This document shows, one piece after another, positions 28,666 through 41,055 of a stretch of DNA of 64,000 nt (position 1 is the stretch's first letter; every line of letters begins with the position of its first letter). The translations under genes and the position numbers were made by a program. This DNA is from Dirofilaria immitis. Lineage: Eukaryota; Nematoda; Chromadorea; Rhabditida; Onchocercidae. Below the pieces are notes generated by a model. That model was not told where the DNA came from. It worked only from the letters and a program-made list of their open reading frames with translations, and made no database searches. The DNA lies in assembly GCA_024305405.1 (NCBI GenBank), contig JAKNDB010000109.1, positions 2,046,001 through 2,110,000 on the forward strand, in the 5' to 3' direction.

Positions 28666-29692
28666 ATGCGTCATGCATTTTCATCCACAAGCAGTTGCTG
28701 CGATGATGCATTCAAAGCTGTTCGATCTAATCATATAAATTGCCTTGCCAATATGAATAAGAAAGATCTGGAACAACGCGATATCAACGGACAAACACCG
28801 CTTCATGTAGCCGCCAAACTTGGCTGTCTACAGGCTATCGAGTATGCTCATCCATATTGTTTGTTTTACCTCTTTTTAACTACTAATATAACAAAATCGC
28901 TACTATCGTTGCCTTGTGACCTTTAGATTGCTGCAACACGAAGCGCCAGCGACGCAGGATGCCGTGTCATTATTTGGAGAGAATCCGGCTCTTGTTGCTG
29001 CAAGTGAAGGACAAACGCTGAGCGTTGAATTATTGTTCAGTGCGAATTCCAAACATGCTCTTGCTCGAGCCCAACAGCGAGACATCAATGGCACGACGGT
29101 ATTAATGGCTGCTGTTGCACGAGGAAACAATAACTTGGCTTTATGGCTTCTGAGACGTTTTGGAAAAAATTGGCAATGTTACCCAACAACTTTCGTATGC
29201 TACCGCTGCATGTCGCTGCCGCAAAGGGTACGTAATACCACTTTAATAGATAATGTTTATTTGTTGCTGACTGCCAATTATGTTTATAATGATTTAAACC
29301 TCAAGCAATTATTATATCAGTAATAGTTCAACTCTCACACAGTATTTTATTCTTAGTCGTCAACATCGCATTCATTCTTCTATTTTATATTTTCTTACAT
29401 CCATGGAACCTTGGCTTTACAGCTAGCAACTAACATTTTAATGTCCCAAACGCTTTTTATATTGATTTTATTATGCATTGAATTGTGACAAAGAAATCAT
29501 CAGGTTCTTAATTTCGCACATTCCAATAAACCTTATTATCCATTCTATTTATCTTTAATACGAGTAATGAAGTTTTAAAAAATTCCAGGTAATATTGAGT
29601 TTATTCGAAATGCAATCAAATATGATCGACGTATGGTTAATTTCAGAGATCAATTCGGTAATTTTCGTTCGCCTAAATCTGTTTTGTGGAAG

Positions 29693-29739
<47 letters not shown>

Positions 29740-32421
29740 TAAATGAAAGTGGTATAACAAAAAAGAAAACATAACGAAAATTAAAACTTTCTTACCATAT
29801 TTCAATTTACTATTATATTAATTAAAATAAATGGATATTGTATGAGAAATAATATGAACTACTGCAGGTTGTACATCAGTATTCTATGCAGTTCAAGGAG
29901 GATGTTTTAACTGTGTTAAACTTTTAACCGAAAAAGGCGGTGCAGATATTTGCATGGTATCAGATAAAGGACAATCGTTGCTGCATGTTGCATGCCTTGC
30001 CGGCCATGCACATATCGTTCGATGGATAATAAATCGTTCTGCAGCTAATGTTATCTTGTGGACAACGACGGATAATGCCAATGCCATACATTGTGCTTCA
30101 TGTAAGCATAAAACCATAAAATAAAAACAATTACATCTTTCAAAAAATTTCTCAAAAAAGGTCTAAGTTAATTTAAACTAATGTTCGAGAAAGAAAAGAA
30201 TATTCGTGAAAAATTTTTTACGATATGCATAAATGAAGAACACAATCTCATATTTGTTTGCAGGTCAAACACTTTTTGAATCACTAATACTGAGATATCA
30301 GACATCAACTTCAACTGAAGAGAATAGTTGCAACTCACTTTATGTGATGAAAATTTCCCCACGTAGTTTGAAGACAAATTTAAAAATGAAAATAGAATAA
30401 AATATTGATCAATAGTTATATTATTCCTCTAAATGTGTGTATTCTCGAAACATATTCTACTATTTCGTAAAGATTACCACATATGGAGTTAATTCTTACA
30501 TTTAAAATGTTTTATTAATAGATTGAAGTTTCAATTGAAATTTAATCAAAAGGTAATCTTGCAAAGCAAAGTTTTTTCTTTAGATAGTGGAAGCGTTGCC
30601 GCACTATATATTTTACTCCACACAATATCTCATAAACGTAGACGAGAAATACTTGCATTACGAGATTCACGTGGTAATACTCCGCTTCATCTTGCAGCTA
30701 TCAATAATCATACTGATGCTGCACAGTATTTGGTTAGTTTTAAAACCAATATGTAGGTGCACTTTTCTTTTCTTTTACTCTGTGAATTCTGTCACTCGAA
30801 ATAAACAATGCGTTAAATTGCGTTTTTGATCCAGCGGGAAAAGGAGTGGTATAATCGAGGAGATCTTTAAAAGGCTGAGAAGTAATGCATATTAAAATTG
30901 CTGAGAGACTGTTCATGTCACTTTTTCCGAACATTTATACGAAATAAAAATTAAAGAAACATCCACACTCCTTCGCTATCGAAAATGACTTTGTAGCAAC
31001 ATCTCGACAGCATGGAATGAATTATGTGTGATGTGACGAATAGAAGAAATTTAGGGAATGGAAATAAAAAAAAAAACGGCTTCAATGAAACTGCCAAAAC
31101 TACTCACAAATTTATAAAATAGGAATATATATAATTTAACACTTGACATTATGGTCACATGCATAGGAATGTGAATAATTGAATAGTCATATTATCAATA
31201 TTTTCCTCAATAATTTCAATTCTGTTTGTTTGTGGTCTATAATTTTAGAATAATTTTTCAGTTGGAAAATGGTGCCGAACCGCAATTGCTCAATAATGGA
31301 GGACAAACGGCTGAAGCAATTGCATGCATACGAAAAAATTATCAACTTGCAAAACTTTTATCTTATTGGAAAGGTATTTCGGCTTAAATTATGTAAGAAA
31401 TTTTAAAAGGGCACTTCTTCGAGACAAAATGAAAAATGTGGATTCTAATAAAAAAAATAGGAATAAAAACAGTTGATTGAAGAACGAAAACAGAAGAGAA
31501 CAAAAGAATGGTTCCCACTATGGGCCACAACCGATACACTGTGCATGGATAACGTCTATTCGTCTGACTATTGGAGTACCTCAGGCTGCACTATGCCAAA
31601 TAGTTCAAGTCATATTGTGCCAATCAATATCGCTGCATCACAATCATTACAACAAAATAGCGCCTCGCAGTATTCGCCGGAGGACAATTTCACTACCACT
31701 AATCCAGTGTAAATCTAATGTTTGTTCTAAATTAATTTAAAATATGTGTAAGAATGTTCGCAAAGTAATTTTGTACGATATTTTATATTGTTTTATAGGA
31801 AGTGATAGTGAGTGAACTGCGCCCAATAACTTACGTCGCATCGGATGAAGGTGGCCGAATTTATGAGGATCATTCATTTCAAACCGACCGTGACTCTTTG
31901 CGAACGGCAACAAAGGTTACTTACTGTCTTTTGTGATGAAGCTTTTGGACTGTCAGTGTGGGATTTCCTTTTAAATAAGTTCTTAGAAACCTGAGCGCCA
32001 AGAATGCCAGCTGAAAGATGGCCGAAAGATCATTATGCCAAAATTAGCTAACTGTAGAAGATTTATAAATGAATGCATTGATTGTATTGGCATGCTTGAA
32101 TGCACCCAAGTTCCATACTTTAGACTTAGAATACAAATGTCATATATATTACACAATAAAAAAGTGTTGAGTATACCTGAGCGCATTTACCACCATGGCG
32201 AGGACTTTAAGTTGCTATTTCAGACATGCTTCTCATTTTTTTTTGCTGACAAATAAAAAAAATTGTTCTAACTGCATAGTAATCTAGTGGACACGTTTTA
32301 TCATTTATCAGTCAAAACGTAAATAGAAATCATAGAGCAGGTCCTGGACGAGGATGAATGGAGAGAGAGCCTAGCAGCAGTCGCACAGATTGATAGAGTT
32401 CTGCAAGAAATTGACGCTTGA
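28666..32421 (+). CDS. Ankyrin-repeat protein resembling espin
   Basis: Exons: 28666-28841, 28927-29227, 29589-29657, 29868-30101, 30584-30732, 31262-31373, 31483-31706, 31799-31915, 31987-32170, 32327-32421 (TGA 32419-32421); about 553 residues. All phases fit except one base missing in exon 2. The N-terminal ~330 residues are tandem ankyrin repeats (GQTPLHVAAKLG, MLPLHVAAAKG, GQSLLHVACLAGH, GNTPLHLAAINNH). Their spacing and the GHAHIVRWI and FYAVQGGCFNCVKLLTEKGGAD blocks resemble espin. The middle is polar and Ser-rich; the last exon is an acidic helix. Espins bundle actin filaments in microvilli and stereocilia. The family call is from recall, and the actin-binding C-terminus is not clearly recognisable; 'ankyrin-repeat protein' is certain, espin is likely. 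Exon 2 shifts frame at the A6 run 29163-29168. The start ATG is the first in frame before the repeats. It converges on NOL10. Confidence 0.72.
29696..29730 (+). repeat. (TA)n dinucleotide repeat in espin-like intron
   Basis: About 17 TA units inside the intron between 29657 and 29868. Confidence 0.9.
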
Positions 32422-32586
32422 AACAGTTAGTCCAAAAGTTCCCATCAATCTAATTTTTTTTCTTGGTTTCTTGAAAAGTTCTCAACAGATTTTAAAAACT
32501 GGGAAAGTGCATCTCGCGTAGCGCAATAAACATGCGTCCATACCTCCTCAGGTTTATCTTCTCATTCTCTCTGTTCATTATTTCAG

Positions 32587-32664
32587 CAATTCTCTGAAAA
32601 TTCGGGGAGCCGAGAAGCCACTATTTCTGCGGAAGTAAATCAAATTTCTGTCGGTAAGTGATCA
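32587..32664 (+). CDS. Possible alternative last exon of the espin-like gene
   Basis: A strong acceptor (TTTATTTCAG|CAATTC) opens a frame in the phase left by exon 31799-31915. It encodes a short polar segment ending SVGK before TGA at 32662-32664. A GTAAGTG donor motif at 32654 could instead continue splicing. Either way it would bypass the 31987-32421 end, giving a second C-terminus. Confidence 0.35.
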
Positions 32665-33405
32665 TTAAATCTCGATTATTCTTTCGATTTATCTCAAGGA
32701 GTCAACCTTTCTAATATGTCGTAATCCCCGTAATTCCTGAAATTCAAGGATGCGAACAAGATCCCTGTAATTATTTCTCATCTAACATACAAATTTCTAT
32801 GAAATTCTTGGTACTTTTCCATATTTTATGCCACGAGCCCTTGAACCACTTATAGTTGCTCAATTTATTTCCTTAAACTGTATATTTTATCTCAGCTGAA
32901 TTTTTATTAATATTTACGGTACTAGTGCTATGTTTTATCTCTTACATCAAATAATCACCGTAATGTAATAAACACTAAATATTCGATAAGTTGTACTTTA
33001 CTAATATAGCATCTGAATGTTTATTAAAGTAACATATTCGGATTAGTACTACTGCCACTGTATCTAAAGCTATAACTACATTAACATATTGCAGATATTC
33101 TCCATGAAGCGTATTAATCCTTACAACTGTGGAAAGTTGTATTAAAGTTTACTTCACTTGTCACGTTGTGCTGCTTATCTTTTCACTTATTATTATTTAA
33201 ATCATCCATTTCCCGATTTTAGGATCAAAATCATATCGAAGAATCATAAAACAATAAAAATTTGAATAGTAATAGTCACTGTAAATATATTTACGTTCCC
33301 TGAAATGAAAAGAAAGAACTTTTATAAATCACTTTTTATATATAATAAGCATTTGAATGGTCACATAAATGTTAAATCATCTTGCTCATTGGGTTGTTGT
33401 GGTTA
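32665..33405. other. Convergent 3' intergenic DNA
   Basis: Short AT-rich gap between the ends of the plus-strand espin-like gene and the minus-strand NOL10. It should hold both 3' UTRs. No further gene was seen. Confidence 0.6.
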
Positions 33406-36400
33406 TCATTGTTTTTTCCATCGAGATTCTCCTCGAAGTCGAGATTTTCCTAACATTTTGGTAATTCCTTTTATACCTCGTCTAACTTCCTTTCTTTCCG
33501 CTAAATGTTGCTTTTCTTTCGTTGCCAAACACTCCTTTTTATAGCCAGTCCACCTGTTTTCATTTTAAATGTCATTTGTAGCTCACCAAATGGCATAAAT
33601 TGTTCACTTTCGCTCACAATTTTTGATGAATCCTTATATTTCGTATTCATCGTTTCAGCTCCGGCCTTAAAATTAATTCATCTTACTTTTAACTTTATTT
33701 TCAGTACTAGAAATTATTTAACTCATCAAATCCTCTAGATAAACAAAAGACTTCACTGCAAATACCAAGTGAGGTTTAACATTCAAACCACAATAGATTG
33801 CAAAAGCAAAAGCAATCGTGCTTTACATATTGAAGGAAAGTGAATAAAAAGACACAGGTAAACCTGAGCAAAAATTGAAATAGCGTTTTCATCAGTCTTT
33901 TTCTGCTTCAAGTACTGTACAGCGTCTTCACCGATATCTGATTCGATTAAGTCAAAACCTTGCGGTTTCATAACTTTCCACTTCGCTGATTGCATTTTTT
34001 CATTATCATTACCTTCCTCATCAATGATTATCTAAAAGATGCTTATTTTTAATTAAGAATTATGAAAATTGATTAGGTTATCTTAAAATGATTGAAAGCA
34101 CATCATCCGAAATTCATAATCTTTTATTAGACATTTCAACCAAACTAAACGGACTTACAGACAGTTCTCTTATTACGTTCTTTTCTTCATCTTTCTTGTG
34201 ATCAATTTCAGTGAAGCTTTCATCATCACTGCTATTCGTAGCACTGCTCGTACTTTCATAAATGTCCAGATCTTCACCGCTCTGTATTTCTAACTAATAT
34301 ATATATATATAGATAACCCGCCATCATTTGAAGCGTGATAAATCATACAATAAACACATGATTAATTCCCATTTATTTTGAATAATGTGATATAAAATAC
34401 TTGAGAACTGCAAACCTGGATTAAATAAATGTATAAATGCTTTAGGAAACAAGTAAAAATACCTGTTTGTTTTTATCATCACCGTCTTTTTTGACATTTT
34501 CTGTCTTTCTTTTCCTTTTTCAAAACCGAAGCAAGTAGCTGAAACTGCTCGCTGTCTTCATCAACTTGAAAATCAGGGTTTGTGAACAGAGAGTCAAAAC
34601 GTTCGTCTGACAATATGGAAGCCGCATCCTTATCCTAAAAGAGATGTCAAAATAATAGCAACACCAGCAGCACTGGCTGATAATTTTCAGAGAATGAAAT
34701 AAGACAGCTTCATTTACTTCTCATGTTTAATCAAGAAAACCTTTTTCATTGTTATCCCATCAACGCTTTCCATTTCCCTCCTCAAAGTTAACAGTTTTGC
34801 AGCCAATTCTTTGTTCACGTTTGGTAATTTCGGTTTTCCTAATTTCCTACTTGCAATTGACAAGGAACGTTCCTCATCGATTTTTTCCATTATCTATAAA
34901 CAAATAAGTCAAAAATATAAACTCATATTTGAAAATAACTGCATTAAAATATTTACTGACGTCTTATTAAAAACAAGAAACAATAGTGAAATATTGTTGC
35001 GCTCAGATAAAATTATGTTTACATTACCTTTCTCTGCTTATAATTTTCATATGCAAATGGCTGCGTAAATGTCTTCGCTTTGTTATATAATCGGATATCA
35101 ATAAAATATCCATGCATATATGCACGCAGAAGACTGGTCCCAATAAGATGTAATAGACCGATTTCTTCAAGCTGTTCTTTCGTCACAAACTTATAATCAT
35201 CATATACTAAAAAAAAAGTTAATTAAAAAAATGTCTCAGATAAAATTAAACTGCAAAACATAATAAAGAAATAAAAATTAATGTAGTAAAATCTTTGACA
35301 ATGTTAAAAATGATACACGCAACATGGAAATCTTCAACAGAGAAACTGTATGAAATGATTATTGCATGCGTACTTGCAGACTGTTCTGTTTCTTCTAATT
35401 CTTCTGTGATTGTTTCAAGATATGAACACCATTTAGGAGCCGTACCAATAGCCGGAATAAAGTATTGCAACATCTTAGGGATTCATTAGCAAAAAATAGA
35501 AGTCCTGAAATTTATATATACACAAATTTTTCAATGGTAAATTTTGGAGCAATAGAATGGAGCTGTTGTGAAAATTGACAAATTTATGTAGCAGTCAGTC
35601 ATTCCATTTATATAAATAACTCACCAGAATTAGGATACCGACAGAAATCACTCAGATTAGATCCAGGTTCGATTGCTGCGAATGGTTTACCGTCTGTTTC
35701 TTCCCAAATTTTCAATAATCGCATATCCATACTCAAAACAAGATTGTGCTCTGGTATAAAATCAATTTTGTTTATCGGCAAACCAGTTTGATGATCTTTG
35801 ATGAGCAGAGGTTTATTAGATCGGATATCGAATAATAAAATCTGAAAAAAAACGATGTACGGAAACAAAATAAACTATGATGTTGATTAAGAATAATTAG
35901 AAAAACTTACATTACCAGCACTCGTCCCGACCCCAAGGTGAAGCGCATCTTTGAAACACACCGAAGTTACTTTCGGCAGCTCACTGAAAATATTTGAATT
36001 GTGTAGAAGTTAATACGAAAAATAGCAATAAAAAGAAAAGTATGAACCATTCACTGTGAGAAGCAACTAGCTAGTATAATAGAAAATACGATATCTAAGT
36101 TGTTTTTAGAGATGAAAATCATGTCAAAAGCTTAAAATTGCCTGCTATTTGCTTGCAAATGTAAAGCACAATCAAGAGTGCCACATCGATCACCATCCCT
36201 ATGGTCCCAAGCCTCAATTCGGCCATCATTTGTACCACAAATAAACAAGTGATGATCTCTGTTGAACTCACAACAGGTCAGTGATGATGATGAAGTTATT
36301 AGAGGAGCCAGAAACTTCCCTTCTTCCAAATTTAAGCGGAAAATCTCGCTGCTGCAAAACAATTTTCATTAGGTTTAATCATAACAGTATTTGTTTTTCT

Positions 36401-37906
36401 ACTTCTCAATCAATTTTATTCAAGAGTTCGTGTAGTCCGTGAGAATTTGATCTAATATTCAAAAAAAAAAAAAATTTATAATCTACTATTTAACAAATGG
36501 ACATTATTTAGTTTGCCGAAAGATGAAGCAAGGGTAAAATATGTTTACCATGCTTTCTTTTAACCATCTGACAAAAAATTAATGGACAAAAATCTGAATC
36601 GAATATTTCTTCCTTAAATGGCGAAGATAAAGGTAATGAAGGGAAAAGCGTAATTGGATATCCCAAGGTTTAAATTAAATAATGAGAAATATATTTCACC
36701 TACGATGCGTAATAATATTAAAGTTTCAACAAATTTCGCAAAAGATATTAAAAATATCGACAGAAATATAGACAAACCGACTTACCCACTTCCCACAATG
36801 TAGAGATCACTCACTTCACGACAAAAAGTCATATCATGGCCAAATTTCGGAATTCTCAGCCTAAAATATCTTCCATAAGCTACATGCACCTCAACATATC
36901 GTTCTTCTTCTAACAGCACGAACTGAAAAAAAATGGCTTTTTAACAGGCTTAGCAAAACACATGATTACACATGATTACTTAATAAGCTTCCTCAAAAGA
37001 ATGAACTTGTTTACATGTCTCAATAACATAAAGAACTTAAACAAGACATGTTACGAAATGAAAATGTTAGAGCTGAGTTATAGGTCGTGTATCATTATTA
37101 TGAGACTATCCCTTTCATTCAATCGTTTTACATAGCAAAAATGTTTGAAAATTTAGCTTACTCTGGAATAATCATCACTAAGAACTGTCATTTTTATAAC
37201 ATCCGCATCGAGACCGCGTGAAAATTTAAGCGACAGATCACTTACATCAAAGCACTTAAGAAGTGGTTTGTAAGTACCTGAATATATATAAATGGTATAA
37301 AGACTTTTGGATTTATCCCATTAATTGCAATTCTGAATCCATGACTTATTTCATGCCATTTTTATATTCTTGATACAGATTATATTGTATTATCTCAATA
37401 ACAGAAGATAAACAGATTAATATGAAAAGTTGTTTTCGATAGCTTACATTTTATCTGCAAATGAAAAGTGGCACTGATGGAAAAATGTTATTTAAAAATA
37501 TTAGCAATTCGAATGTTTGAATATATCGTTGTTATTAAATTACAAGATCAATCACATTCAGTACAAAAAAAAATTTTAAAGAACAACGTTATAAAGATAG
37601 AAGTATCATACCCGTGGCAAAAATGTAGCGTCCATCAGGAGATACCGTGACTGTATTGCTAATGTCGGGCATATCAAAATCCTGTATCAACTGTATTCTT
37701 CTCCTCAAATCTGTGAAGAAATTGGAGAATCAAAACTTTTATGAACAGTTTAAATAGGTTAAAAATATAGTTAACAACGCTGCACAGAAATAAACCTATG
37801 TCTTTTGTTCCAGTTTGCGTCTTTTCCGATCTGTTATCCAGTCTGGGATTGACTTGCCAGCACTTAAATTATAGATTTTGATATCATTTGCGGAAAGAAT
37901 TTGCAT
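33406..37906 (-). CDS. NOL10: Nucleolar protein 10 (WD40 protein)
   Basis: Fourteen minus-strand exons: 37796-37906 (ATG 37904-37906), 37612-37710, 37162-37277, 36786-36922, 36142-36351, 35911-35983, 35625-35841, 35374-35504, 35028-35206, 34741-34893, 34463-34634, 34159-34293, 33864-34031, 33406-33665 (TGA 33406-33408). About 720 residues, close to vertebrate NOL10. Diagnostic blocks run in family order: [110 protein letters not shown], then a Lys/Arg-rich tail. The N-terminal half is a WD40 propeller. NOL10 (yeast Enp2) acts in the nucleolus in small-subunit processome assembly. One intron has a GC donor after exon 36142-36351. Single-base frameshifts occur at 37803-37806, 35478-35480, 34516-34520 and 33557-33560, yet all splice phases agree once these are allowed for; I read this as an intact gene with sequence errors. 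Confidence 0.95.
36140..36141 (-). other. NOL10: GC splice donor in NOL10
   Basis: On the minus strand the exon ends AGCAG|GCAATT and there is no nearby GT. The next exon (35911-35983) begins T GAG CTG, giving phase 2 to 1 and a smooth junction (ANS|S|ELPKV) that matches the family. Confidence 0.7.
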
Positions 37907-40208
37907 TTTGAACCAGTATCTGGAAAAAGAGTAAAAATATTACGTCGTTATGTATAAGAATATAGGCAAAGGTCTTAGACTAGAATTAACCGAGACAGAG
38001 CTGCATATCATGCTCAGAACTTCCCTATTAATTCTGATCCGTGATTACGTAGACCGACTCTGTCTATCATTAGGAATAAGGTACGCTTAGAGTAAGTCTA
38101 CTCTTCATCTTACTAGATATAAAACCTGCTAAAGACTTCTGATACGAACGAACAATGCAACTCGAAATCAAACGAACACATTATGCCAAAATAATCAAAC
38201 TAGCAGGACGACCCTCAGATTACTCAATCGGAAGGCTGCCTTAAGATTCAATAGGCAATGTGAATAATTAATGGCTGAAGCATGGATGGAATGGTCAGGG
38301 AAATCGTGGCTTCCGAAATTTCAAAAGAAAAGTCTTTAAATCACGAGAATTGGAGTGCTGTCGAATGCAACTGCTATAAAAAAACTCAACATAAAATAAC
38401 GGCGGTCAAAACGAGTGAACGAGATTCATATATTTTTACTTACCTCCATACGACATATGATTTCATAGTCAACTATATTCATTTATTTTATTATTCCAGT
38501 CTAGCATGGATTCTTGAATGAGCTTCATTGGGCAGTTGTCAAATAACTTGGCATAATATATGTAAATTGTATCAATCTTTTAGATAGACTATCTTACTTA
38601 TCATCTCATCTTTATCATTACAGCAATAAACTAGTGAGATTCGATTTTATGGACTAAGAATACAACAAAAATTAATCGTCGAATTACAAACCATTTACGC
38701 TTAATTGATGTTATTTATTTCGACGTTAGAAGCTAGTCCCCGAAAGCCATTTTTTCCTATGCTGCTGTCTTTATAATATTATAAAACTATATCAGTTGTG
38801 AAGCTGACAGAATCAGTTACTACTATCTTGCAAACGTTGGAAGGAATAATGTCACAACTGTTAAATATAAAGTTCAGTGCGCTTATAATAACAGAAATGC
38901 AAAACTGCAACATACATATATAAACTCGAATCACCGAATAGACTGTGGAACCAAAAAGCTTGATTCTAATCCTAGTATGCAAATGACGTTCGTTGCTGGC
39001 TCCTCTGAAAACTTTAATTTCTAACGAAGTATATGTGACATTTGATATAGTACTTCTGTCTGAATGAAAGCAGCATCATATTTTTGGCTGGACTATCAAT
39101 GCAAGAAATCTTCAGAAAGGTATACACTAAAATCTTTGGAAGATAATAATCTTGTCGTTAGCAGATTAGGTAAGATAATCGCAATATTTCCAAAATCATT
39201 AGTAGTCTCTTTCTGATAGGGCTCTCACGTTTGTTATCCACACAGTCTTGATAACTTTTAGAATAATTCGCAATGAATCTTCATAACATTAAAACAATTA
39301 GCGATTCGCATGCTTCAAGAAATCTAAGCTGAGAATTTTACCACATCATGTAATCCCATTTGATACAGTGAATATAAAATCAATTATAGCAAAATTTTTG
39401 AAAACACTACGAATACTGTAAGGGTAATTGCGCAAGAGGCAACAATTAGCGGCAAGGGCTAACGTTCATCCATCCTTCCAGTAGGCTTTTGCATTGTAGC
39501 CACGACTAATCGATATTCAAATTTCTGTATCAAATTGCACGTCACCTTGCCTCCAAATCAATTATTTCTCAAGTGTGTGTTGACTTCATACGGTCGAGTC
39601 ATTCCAATTGGCTTAGATTTTCGAAAATTCCTGGTAAGCCTTTACTTATTTCTAATTTTTTCCTTAATTTCTTTTTCCATTGTCAAAAAGTAATAAGAGG
39701 TGCGAAAGATGGCAAGAAAAAGAAATTTCCGTTTGATAAATTTTTTAATATGAGAATTACAAGGTGTGACGCCATGAATCATTTAATTCTTGCTCGATTT
39801 AAAAGCAAGTAGCATCTTTTCACTTGGCTGTAAACATCGCGATGTATCGTTCTATCCAAATTTACACTTTTTATACCGATTCCTTAATTTATATTATCCC
39901 TCATACTTGAAGTTCTTCATAATGCATCAAGGTAGGTAGCTTTGATAATTATACAAATATTTCGTTTTACTGGTTATGTCTATAAAATATTGAGGTGAAA
40001 CAAACTTAGAATACAAAGCCTAATATGTGAAAACAAGATGACTGATTGCGTCAAATAACTGAATAGGAGAATGTGAAAAGCCCGCGAAAGATTTTTAGTT
40101 TACGGTAAAGAACCGTTAATGTCGCAGCGGCTCATTAGGCACGATCGAACGTCACCATCTGGAGATGATCTGCGGCGCTAGCCTTCCAGGGACATCGACG
40201 GTCATTTC

Positions 40209-40239
40209 AAAATTTCGCCGGAAAACACTGCGAAATTTT
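40209..40239 (+). promoter_or_regulatory. Perfect 10-bp inverted repeat (hairpin)
   Basis: Arms AAAATTTCGC (40209-40218) and GCGAAATTTT (40230-40239) are exact reverse complements with an 11-base loop. It sits in the GC-richer patch between NOL10 and the SET gene; a regulatory role is speculation. Confidence 0.5.
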
Positions 40240-40774
40240 ACCATGACATTGATAATGCACGCCTCCAATGGCACGAATTTCAGTGGGCAAAAGTGTAATT
40301 TCCTAAATTACATGTCATCCTTCCTTTAAAAACATTTAATAATTAGAAATTATGCATTAATTGACATTTGCCGAGATATGAGGAACATGTGGATCTCTTC
40401 ATTAATTCGATCGAGAAATGGTCTTAATGTTTGTATTTGTTTTAGACGTAATTTTTTTTTTTTTTAATTGTACCTGACACATGTAGCGTCCTTTTCTCCA
40501 GATGTACTTATAATACAGGGTCAATCTACCGTAGGACTTCTCAAATATATTATAGATTTATTTATTCGCTATTCCAATTGCATGCACATTAGTTCCGGCG
40601 TTGTCTGCGATTTTTTCTATCTGTTTGAATAAGCGCTTTGAAAGGGTGCCTGTCGAGTCCCGGGAAGAATTATACTGTTATCTTTGGCGAGATACCAAGA
40701 ATATTATATGGTATATCAATAGAGGTGGATTACGGGGAAATGTGCGAGGAGAGAGAATGGTTGTGTTTCACGAA

Positions 40775-40791
40775 GGGAGGGGGTGGGAGGG
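40775..40791 (+). promoter_or_regulatory. G-quadruplex motif with one-base loops
   Basis: Four G-tracts of 3, 5, 3 and 3 separated by single bases (A, T, A). This is the most stable class of parallel quadruplex motif and stands out in this AT-rich DNA. It lies about 265 bases upstream of the SET gene ATG, on its coding strand. Confidence 0.75.
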
Positions 40792-41055
40792 CTGGCTGTA
40801 ATCAGAAATCGAATAGGGGTTATACTGGGTTGAGTTGCTTGAACAAAATATGTTTTGTAATCGTAAAATTTTGTGCTAAATAAATTTACATTAATCTTCA
40901 CCACTTCTTTTTCAGTTCAAGATGATGTTTATCTTCATATGGCGATTTTTGTTACATTTTGGTGGAAACCCAAATTGCCATTAAACTTTTGACGACAGAC
41001 TCAAATAAAATTTAGAAATAGAGCTTTGTGAGTAAATTTTATTGGAAGCGCATTC

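Larger units (their letters stand above)
37907..41055. other. Divergent intergenic region, NOL10 / SET gene
   Basis: About 3.1 kb between the two divergent starts, likely holding both promoters. A locally GC-richer patch lies at 40080-40300 and includes a hairpin. A perfect G-quadruplex motif lies at 40775-40791. A TTTTTCAG acceptor at 40915 could receive a spliced leader or 5' UTR exon for the SET gene. Open frames here (e.g. 38282-38521) look like noise. Confidence 0.5.

Noticed and set aside
28903..29130. Minus-strand open frame over the ankyrin exon
   Set aside because: Antisense shadow of the conserved ankyrin-coding exon.
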